Part shown: piece by piece, positions 6,390-11,379 of the stretch | Numbering within the stretch: the first letter of the stretch is position 1 | How the letters are laid out: each line of letters starts with the position of its first letter | Origin: CAYMEK01 sp964389305 | GTDB lineage: Bacteria > Spirochaetota > Spirochaetia > SZUA-6 > DRHE01 | Reading direction: 5' to 3' | DNA: 11,379 bases | Assembly: GCA_964389305.1 (NCBI GenBank) | Contig: CAYMEK010000092.1 | Span: 1 to 11,379, forward strand | Notes under the pieces: model-generated | The model's database searches: none | What the model saw: the letters and a program-made list of their open reading frames with translations, nothing else | What the model was told of the DNA's origin: nothing | Program-made: the position numbers and the translations under genes

Positions 6390-8818
6390 CCCGAATTCAA
6401 CAGCTCCCTGATCCTGGTGCACAGATGGTGAGGGGCGAAAGGCTTTTGGATGTACGGCCTGCCGCCAAGGTTTCTGGAGCCGGGATAGCCGGACATGAAC
6501 AGTATGGGCGTATTCTTGTGCCTCAACGGCAGCCGATCCGCCAGCTGATCGCCGCTCATATCCGGCATCACCACGTCGGTGAGTATCAGTCCGATTCCGG
6601 ATTTCTTGGTGCTTTTCGCCAGACGCAAGGCCTTTTTCCCGTTATCTGCTTCGATCACCTGATAGCCAACCCTTTGCAGGGTCGATGAAATCATTTGCCT
6701 GACTACTTGTTCGTCCTCCACGAGCAGTATCGTTTCTTCCCCCCCTACCAGCGCTGCTGGTTCTTTCCGGCCTTCTTTTTTGCTGTCCTGTTTTCCGATC
6801 AGGGGAAAGTAGATGCTGAAGGTTGCTCCCCGACCCGGTTCGCTCTGTACCCAGATGTAGCCGCCGCTTTGCTTGACGATCCCGTACACCGTGGACAGGC
6901 CCAAACCCGTTCCTTTGCCCGATTCCTTGGTGGTGAAAAAAGGCTCGAAAAGATGCTCTTTTATGTCCGCACCCATTCCGATTCCCGTATCGGAAAACTC
7001 GAGCAGGACGTAGGAGCCCGGTTCCGTGGGCACATGCTCGGCGCAGAATCTCTCGTCCAAAATCACATTGCGGGTTGAAATTCGGACCGCTCCGCCCTCC
7101 GGCATGGCATCTCTCGCATTTATCGCCAGGTTGAGGATCACCTGTTCGATCTGCACCTGATCGGCTTCAATCAATCCGATCTCTGGATTCAGATCGGTGA
7201 CCAGATCGATGTCCTCTCCTATGATCCGGCGCAACATCCTATCCAGATCGGCGACCAGGTTGTTCAGGTTGAGGATCACGGGCTGCAGGATCTGCTTGCG
7301 ACTGAAGGCAAGGAGCTGATGGGTAAGCGAGCTGGCCCTTTCGGCCGCCTTCTGGATTTCCTCCATGGCCGCCCGTACCTTCTTGTCCAGCTCCGGGTTC
7401 CAGAGCATCATCTCGGCATAGCCGATGATCGCCATCAGAAGATTGCTGAAATCGTGGGCGATCCCCCCGGCCAGGCGGCCGATTGCTTCCATTTTTTGGG
7501 CCTGCCGCAGCTGCTCCTGGCTGATCTTGAGCTTTTCGTCGGCGGCTCTGCGATCATCCACCATGTTGTTCACATACCTGGCCATTTCCTGGAACTCGAG
7601 AAAGAGCAGGCCGGAAGGATCGAGGCTCTTTTTCGAAAGTGCGGCGTTCCGGAAGTACTCATTGAACTTCCGGAAAGCGCCTGTAATCTTGATGTGAAAC
7701 AGGCGGGTGAGGATAAGGGACAAAAGGATGATAAATGCCACTATGGATAGCAGCCGGATGAGATCCTTGCGAATGTAGACATCAAGGGTTCTGTTGTTCT
7801 GCCGGATCGCGTTCTCCAGGTCGTCGATGTAGACACCGGCGCCGACGATCCAGCCCCAGTCGTCGATCAACTCGACGTAGGAAAGCTTTCGATACACTCC
7901 TTCCTGGTTGGGCTTGGCCCAGAGATAGCTCACGAATCCAGAACCCCGCTCCAGACACACGTCCCTCATCTCTGCGAACAGGTGCTTGCCGTCCGGATCG
8001 GCGTACTCGCCGAGCCCTCCCTTCCGGTACCAGTCAGGATATGTATCCCTGCTATAGAAGGGGTGCACAACCATGTTGAGATCCGTGTCGTGGATCCAGA
8101 TATAGCCGACCTCCGAGAAACGCAGGTGATCGATCCATTGGATCACTTCGTTTTGGATCTCCGTTTTCATGTCGTCCACGTACTCGCCCGTACCGATAAG
8201 CCAGTCATACGCTTCGAAGCGCTTCACGAAGGAGATCTTGGGATGCTCCTGTCCGCCTGCTCCCGGCTTGACCCAGCTATAGCTGTAGAACCCCTCCCCC
8301 TCGTTCTCGGCAATACCGATCAGCCGAGAGATCACGTTCTTCGTTTTCTCTTGCCTGGGCTCTTGCTCAGAGCCCGTGGGAGAGAAGCGGTCCGAGGAGA
8401 GCAGTTCTTCACCGTCCAGGGAGTAAACGAAATAATAGCCCCGTCCCTGGTTGAATCGTAGGGAATCCAGCACCAGCAGGATCTGCCTCTGGATTTCAAC
8501 CTCGCTCAAGGCACCCCGGTTCTGGAAGTGAATCTTCTCGGCCATCTGGTGAGCTTCGTATACCCTCCTGCGCAGACTTTCCTTGATTCTCTGCTCGATT
8601 TGGGACTGCTTGAAGCGGATGAAATCAACGCTGTTGTTTACCATGAACTGCAGCAGCTCTTTCTGCGAGTATAGATACTCTTGTTCGAATTTCGCCGACT
8701 GCTCTCTGAGGTGCCTGCGCTCAAGCTGGATATTTACCAACCATAGCGATAGAACCAGAAGTGAAATAAACAGAGGATTCAGCAGATTGAACGTGGACAG
8801 CCGCATATTCTTGAACAC
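6386..8818 (-). CDS. Membrane hybrid histidine kinase: tandem Cache-HAMP-like-HisKA-HATPase-receiver
   Basis: This 810-residue transmembrane sensor has TM1 at about 15-31 and TM2 at about 354-372, which bracket a large periplasmic region with two tandem Cache-type repeats. The repeats end in DWLIGTGEYVDD (about 205-216) and GWIVGAGVYIDD (322-333). Cache domains of this type bind small molecules such as organic acids or amino acids; the ligand here is unknown. A HAMP-like linker (about 373-425) and coiled region lead to HisKA (AGGIAHDFSNLL, H455), then the N-box (N567), DTGIGM (from 610), FFTTK and GKGTGLGLS (634-642). The receiver has phospho-acceptor D748 (LTDVVMPD) and K792. GGAGG lies 6 bases before the GTG at 8818, followed by a natural membrane-protein N-terminus. 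An upstream in-frame ATG at 8905 would add 29 polar residues and lacks a well-spaced ribosome site. It overlaps the PAS kinase by ATGA. Confidence 0.93.
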   Translation of the reverse strand: MFKNMRLSTFNLLNPLFISLLVLSLWLVNIQLERRHLREQSAKFEQEYLYSQKELLQFMVNNSVDFIRFKQSQIEQRIKESLRRRVYEAHQMAEKIHFQNRGALSEVEIQRQILLVLDSLRFNQGRGYYFVYSLDGEELLSSDRFSPTGSEQEPRQEKTKNVISRLIGIAENEGEGFYSYSWVKPGAGGQEHPKISFVKRFEAYDWLIGTGEYVDDMKTEIQNEVIQWIDHLRFSEVGYIWIHDTDLNMVVHPFYSRDTYPDWYRKGGLGEYADPDGKHLFAEMRDVCLERGSGFVSYLWAKPNQEGVYRKLSYVELIDDWGWIVGAGVYIDDLENAIRQNNRTLDVYIRKDLIRLLSIVAFIILLSLILTRLFHIKITGAFRKFNEYFRNAALSKKSLDPSGLLFLEFQEMARYVNNMVDDRRAADEKLKISQEQLRQAQKMEAIGRLAGGIAHDFSNLLMAIIGYAEMMLWNPELDKKVRAAMEEIQKAAERASSLTHQLLAFSRKQILQPVILNLNNLVADLDRMLRRIIGEDIDLVTDLNPEIGLIEADQVQIEQVILNLAINARDAMPEGGAVRISTRNVILDERFCAEHVPTEPGSYVLLEFSDTGIGMGADIKEHLFEPFFTTKESGKGTGLGLSTVYGIVKQSGGYIWVQSEPGRGATFSIYFPLIGKQDSKKEGRKEPAALVGGEETILLVEDEQVVRQMISSTLQRVGYQVIEADNGKKALRLAKSTKKSGIGLILTDVVMPDMSGDQLADRLPLRHKNTPILFMSGYPGSRNLGGRPYIQKPFAPHHLCTRIRELLNSG

Positions 8819-8824
8819 GGATTT

Positions 8825-8829
8825 CCTCC
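8825..8829 (-). promoter_or_regulatory. Shine-Dalgarno deciding the GTG start of the Cache kinase
   Basis: GGAGG on the minus strand lies 6 bases before GTG (8818-8816). It outweighs the ATG codons at 8905, 8872 and 8806, none of which has a well-placed site. Confidence 0.6.
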
Positions 8830-8890
8830 AGGCGATCGAGACTGCGCCTGATTCATTTGCAGCAACTTCCATGCCAAAACAGATGTGGGC

Positions 8891-8905
8891 ATGGGGTTTC
8901 CCCAT
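8891..8905. repeat. 15-bp palindrome (ATGGGG-TTT-CCCCAT) upstream of the Cache kinase start
   Basis: The 6-bp arms are perfect and separated by 3 bases. It sits between the candidate promoter (8916-8945) and the favoured GTG start (8818), so it could be an operator or a small leader hairpin. If translation began at the ATG at 8905 it would instead be coding. Its function is unknown. Confidence 0.45.
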
Positions 8906-8915
8906 CCTGTTATTC

Positions 8916-8945
8916 TTTATGACGCTGGAAATTACAGTTGATCAA
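8916..8945 (-). promoter_or_regulatory. Weak candidate internal promoter upstream of the Cache kinase
   Basis: On the minus strand TTGATC (8945-8940) and CATAAA (8921-8916) are 18 bases apart, each 4 of 6 to the sigma-70 consensus. No terminator follows the NtrC-type gene, so read-through from upstream is also possible. Support is slight. Confidence 0.25.
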
Positions 8946-9024
8946 AAGCGACCTCGAGCCGCCGCTGAAATGGCTAATGTAAGAAAATCATGACACTGTC
9001 CCAAAATTATGACCACGCCGGGCT

Positions 9025-10452
9025 TCAGCGAAAGCTCTCCTGGTCGACCTCGTACTTCTTCAACTTGTCGTACAGGTTCTGCCGCGGGACCTCGGCCAGG
9101 CGGGCAGCCAGGGTTACGTTGCCCCGGGCTTCGCTCAAAACGCTCTTCAGGTAGGCGACTTCAAACTCCTGTCTGGCGTTCTGGTAAGGCTTGACCCGGG
9201 CAGCGGTTGCCGCGGCCGGTTCCGTCCGCGTGAACTCCGGCGGCAGATCCCTGTAGGCAATCTCCTCACGATCCGTTACAGCCACGGCCCTTTCGATCAC
9301 GTTTTCGAGCTCCCTTACGTTGCCCTCCCAGCGGTGGTGCATGAACAGCTCCATCACCCCGGGGGCGATCGTCTTCACTGTCTTGCCGAACTGACTGGCG
9401 TACTTGCGTAGAAAATGAAGGCTCAGCACCGAGATGTCTTCGGTCCGCTCACGCAGCGGCGGCACGGCGATCCTGATCACATTGATGCGGTAGTACAGGT
9501 CCTTGCGAAAGCGGCTCTCCGCCACTTCCTCTTCCAGGTTCCTGTTGGTGGAAGCAATCACCCGCACGTCGGTCGAGATTTCCTCGGTGCCGCCGACGCG
9601 CAGAAACGACCTCTCCTGGATCACCCGCAGCAGCTTGACCTGCAGGTCCATGCTCATTTCGCTGATTTCGTCGAGCAACAGTGTGCCGCCGCTGGCCATC
9701 TCGAAGAAGCCGAGTTTTCTGCTATCGGCTCCCGTGAAAGCCCCGCGCTCGTAGCCGAAAAGCTCGCTCTCCAGCAGGTGTATGGGAATGACGCCGCAGT
9801 TGATGGCCACGAATCGCTTGTTCGCCCTTGGGCTCTGGTGGTGGACCGCCCGGGCAATCAGCTCCTTGCCCGTGCCGCTCTCCCCCTCGATGAGCACCGT
9901 GCTCGGAAGCGGCGCCACTTTCGCCACCAGGTTGAGAATGTCCTGCATTCTCTTGTTTCTGGTGACCAGGTTGCGCCCTTCCCCTATAGCGGCTACCTGT
10001 TTCCGCAGGTACAGGCATTCCTGCCTGAGATTCCTGAGTTCCCGGACTCGCTGGATTAGTAGGCCTAGGGCCTCCAGCGACAGGGGTTTTATCAGGTAAT
10101 CGTCAGCTCCGATTTTCATGGCTTCGACGGCGCTCTTGATCGTGCCGTACGCGGTCATGATCAGGACTGAGGCGTTTTCGTCGCGCTTTTTGATCTCTCT
10201 CAAGGTTTCGAGGCCGTCCAGATCCGGCATCATTAAATCGAGAAGAATCAGATCGAAGGCGGTTTTTTGCACCAGCTCGACGGCTGACTGGCCTCCTGCG
10301 GCTGTAGCGACAGCGTAGCCCTGGCTTTCCAGGTACTCGCGCAGCAGCCGCAGGATCGTTTCCTCGTCGTCGACTACCAGGATTTTGAAGGGCGGATCTT
10401 TCGTATGGCTCGCTTCACTGCCGCCGTTGCTGATACCCTTTTGATCGGACAC
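9025..10452 (-). CDS. Sigma-54-dependent response regulator, NtrC/AtoC family (receiver-AAA+-Fis HTH)
   Basis: This 475-residue bacterial enhancer-binding protein activates sigma-54 RNA polymerase when its receiver is phosphorylated. The receiver (about 22-140) has acidic D28/D29, phospho-acceptor D72 in LLDLMMPD, T100 and K122. The AAA+ domain (about 160-395) has Walker A GESGTGKE (190-197), an intact GAFTGA sigma-54 contact loop (237-242), Walker B GTLLLDEIS with D261/E262, and FRKDLYYRIN with arginine-finger residues. A Fis-type helix-turn-helix closes the protein (about 434-467, GNVTLAARLAEVPRQNLYDK). GGAGG lies 5 bases before the GTG at 10452, giving a normal short N-terminus. Upstream ATG 10512 and TTG 10542 lack a ribosome site. 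It is the first gene of the leftward set and the natural DNA-binding output of the two kinases downstream; this pairing is inferred from position. Confidence 0.95.
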   Translation of the reverse strand: MSDQKGISNGGSEASHTKDPPFKILVVDDEETILRLLREYLESQGYAVATAAGGQSAVELVQKTAFDLILLDLMMPDLDGLETLREIKKRDENASVLIMTAYGTIKSAVEAMKIGADDYLIKPLSLEALGLLIQRVRELRNLRQECLYLRKQVAAIGEGRNLVTRNKRMQDILNLVAKVAPLPSTVLIEGESGTGKELIARAVHHQSPRANKRFVAINCGVIPIHLLESELFGYERGAFTGADSRKLGFFEMASGGTLLLDEISEMSMDLQVKLLRVIQERSFLRVGGTEEISTDVRVIASTNRNLEEEVAESRFRKDLYYRINVIRIAVPPLRERTEDISVLSLHFLRKYASQFGKTVKTIAPGVMELFMHHRWEGNVRELENVIERAVAVTDREEIAYRDLPPEFTRTEPAAATAARVKPYQNARQEFEVAYLKSVLSEARGNVTLAARLAEVPRQNLYDKLKKYEVDQESFR

Positions 10453-10457
10453 CACTT

Positions 10458-10463
10458 CCTCCC
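10458..10463 (-). promoter_or_regulatory. Shine-Dalgarno deciding the start of the NtrC-type regulator
   Basis: GGGAGG on the minus strand is followed by AA-GTG-GTG. Spacing of 5 bases to the second GTG (10452) is best; the first GTG (10455) is too close. Confidence 0.55.
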
Positions 10464-10612
10464 GCAGGTCTCCTGAACGGAATACGTGCCGTGCTCTTAC
10501 CGCTTCGATCATTATTCTATGGCTGTAAGGATTTCCTGACAAGTCATCGATGATGAGGAAACGGATTTTCAGCGTCCTGGGACGATTCAGATTTCTATCG
10601 CAATCCAGGTAT

Positions 10613-10636
10613 GTAACTATCTATTTATCTAGTAAC
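10613..10636. repeat. Short direct repeats in the divergent intergenic region
   Basis: GTAAC occurs at 10613-10617 and 10632-10636, enclosing two copies of TATCTA (10618-10623 and 10626-10631) with an 8-base period. They lie at or just downstream of the expected start point of the minus-strand promoter, so they could be an operator. Chance in AT-rich DNA is possible. Confidence 0.35.
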
Positions 10637-10638
10637 AA

Positions 10639-10667
10639 ATTATATACAGTTCCTGATTAACTGGCAG
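10639..10667 (-). promoter_or_regulatory. Candidate sigma-70 promoter for the NtrC-type regulator operon
   Basis: On the minus strand CTGCCA (10667-10662, 4 of 6) and a perfect TATAAT (10644-10639) are separated by 17 bases. The leader to the GTG at 10452 would be about 180 bases. It is the best promoter match I see in the window. Confidence 0.45.
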
Positions 10668-10719
10668 ACGCCCGCTCATTTGGTACGCCGTTTGCTTTAT
10701 CGTTACTAAAGGCGAAGGT

Positions 10720-11238
10720 ATGAGACCGGCAAAGAGGAGTCTGCTTCCGAAAACCCTTATCGTGGATGACAACCAGGCGGTAAGCAATCTTATTTCCATG
10801 GTTATCCACAGGCTCGGCATCTCTTCCGATATAGCCGTTTCTCTCAGTGAAACGCGTGCCCTGCTGCGAAGGAGAAATTACGACATTCTAATTCTGGATC
10901 TTCTCCTTCCGGATGGACCGGGTATAAGCATCCTGAGAGAGCGGCCGAGTCTGACATCCGACTGCATCGTGATACTTATTACCGGTGACCACGAGCTGGA
11001 CTGCCGGAGCCAATTCGACTGCAGCCGGGTTTTTGATTTTCTGCTCAAGCCGTTTACGTTGTCCGTTTTCGAGCAGTGTTTTGCCAAAGTTCTGGAGGAA
11101 TGGTACACCCGCCTGTGCCGGCGATCGAGCCACACCCGAGAGGAAAAGCCCGCGGACGTCACGACTGGCGAGCTTCCCTGCGGTCTGGATGGGGCCTGGT
11201 GGTCGAAAGAGGCACAGGCTGCGGTGAAACCAGGATAG
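10720..11238 (+). CDS. Stand-alone receiver-domain response regulator with short C-terminal tail
   Basis: This 172-residue protein has a single receiver domain (about 10-127) with acidic D16/D17, phospho-acceptor D60 in LILDLLLPD, T88 in ITGD and K110 in LLKPF, so all phosphorylation residues are present. No DNA-binding or enzymatic domain follows; residues 128-172 form a polar, probably disordered tail. It would act by protein contact or as a phosphate relay in the cytoplasm. Six cysteines (82, 95, 101, 120, 133, 154) are unusual for a receiver. The ribosome site is weak (AAGG about 7 bases before ATG). It reads away from the NtrC-type gene and is followed after 49 bases by a cheW-like gene, which points to a chemosensory cluster. 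It is not a typical CheY: it is longer, and the sequence around D60 (LLLPDGPG) is more like receivers of transcriptional regulators. Confidence 0.88.
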   Translation: MRPAKRSLLPKTLIVDDNQAVSNLISMVIHRLGISSDIAVSLSETRALLRRRNYDILILDLLLPDGPGISILRERPSLTSDCIVILITGDHELDCRSQFDCSRVFDFLLKPFTLSVFEQCFAKVLEEWYTRLCRRSSHTREEKPADVTTGELPCGLDGAWWSKEAQAAVKPG

Positions 11239-11273
11239 AGCATCGTCGATGTGAAAGAACCTTGCGAGGGGAA

Positions 11274-11278
11274 GGAGG
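11274..11278 (+). promoter_or_regulatory. Shine-Dalgarno for the cheW-like gene
   Basis: GGAGG lies 9 bases before the TTG at 11288. An in-frame TGA at 11282-11284 rules out an earlier start in that frame. Confidence 0.6.
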
Positions 11279-11287
11279 GAATGAGTT

Positions 11288-11379
11288 TTGGAGAGCTATA
11301 ACCAGAGGAGTCATCTACATGAGCTGGAGGGCGACCTGAACCAGCTCATCAGCTTCGAGGTCGGTGAGGAGGAGTACGG
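11288..11379 (+). CDS. cheW: CheW-like chemotaxis coupling protein (3' end missing)
   Basis: A new gene starts here and runs off the window. Translated from TTG it gives 30 full residues plus a final Gly codon fragment. The stretch DLNQLISFEVGEEEYG matches the first beta-strands of CheW, where relatives read QLVTFxLGxEEYGI. CheW links receptor arrays to the CheA kinase under the inner membrane. No ATG or GTG start is available in this frame after the TGA at 11282, and GGAGG 9 bases upstream fits TTG use. It could alternatively be the N-terminal CheW domain of a longer protein such as CheV, which cannot be told from 30 residues. It probably shares a transcript with the preceding receiver gene since no terminator lies in the 49-base gap. 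Confidence 0.75.
   Translation, partial: MESYNQRSHLHELEGDLNQLISFEVGEEEY

Noticed and set aside
7435..7470. Possible defect in the Cache kinase H-box (HDFSNLL instead of HDFNNLL)
   Set aside because: The catalytic His, the next acidic residue and the +4 Asn are all present; the +3 position is variable in the family.
8890..8904. Sigma-54-like GGGGAA-N5-ATGC on the minus strand upstream of the Cache kinase
   Set aside because: GG-N10-GC spacing is right, but only about 6 of 10 conserved bases match, and the string is better explained by the palindrome there.
10662..10676. Sigma-54-like site TGGCAG...CGC upstream of the receiver gene
   Set aside because: The GG and GC elements are 9 bases apart rather than the required 10, and the -12 part does not read TTGC.
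10680..10709. Plus-strand promoter TTGGTA-N18-TACTAA before the receiver gene
   Set aside because: The match is poor, and transcription would start only about 4 bases before the ATG, leaving no room for a ribosome site.
11281..11301. ATG-started mini-ORF after GGAGG near the right edge
   Set aside because: It ends after six codons, and the CheW-like frame from TTG 11288 explains the ribosome site better.

Overview
The window looks like a GC-rich bacterial chromosome segment with conserved core and signalling genes. I see no insertion sequence, CRISPR array, tRNA, rRNA or phage gene. The gene mix is tandem small heat-shock proteins, a three-subunit NAD(P) transhydrogenase, long hybrid histidine kinases, an NtrC-type sigma-54 activator and a CheW. 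It suits an environmental Gram-negative bacterium, perhaps Desulfobacterota (the former Deltaproteobacteria). That assignment is inferred from gene style only.

Left part (1-4270, + strand). Two Hsp20/alpha-crystallin chaperone genes, the first cut by the window edge, end at a strong intrinsic terminator. After a 200-base gap comes a tightly packed four-gene operon: an FMN nitroreductase-family protein, then pntAA, pntAB and pntB. Each junction is a 4-base ATGA overlap. The transhydrogenase uses the proton gradient to make NADPH from NADH, and the nitroreductase-like enzyme is a plausible NAD(P)H consumer or partner.

Middle part (4317-10452, - strand). Three signalling genes read leftward, convergent with pntB. 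In transcription order they are a sigma-54-dependent NtrC-family response regulator, a membrane hybrid kinase with two tandem periplasmic Cache domains, and a soluble hybrid kinase with two PAS domains. The two kinases share a 4-base overlap and a paralogous kinase-plus-receiver half, so they look like one two-input module feeding a sigma-54 activator. No Hpt phosphotransfer domain is visible. The pntB/kinase junction carries a nested inverted repeat that includes both stop codons.

Right part (10720-11379, + strand). A divergent gene encodes a stand-alone receiver with a short tail. Forty-nine bases later a TTG-started gene begins whose first 31 residues read as CheW, so a chemosensory cluster probably continues beyond the edge. 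The region between the divergent genes is AT-rich, with a perfect TATAAT on the minus strand and short direct repeats.

Start sites were revised by Shine-Dalgarno evidence for three minus-strand genes. No clearly new system stands out. The points most worth a second look are the missing proton-channel histidines in the transhydrogenase, the coupled nitroreductase, the dual-kinase/NtrC module, and the receiver-CheW start at the right edge.
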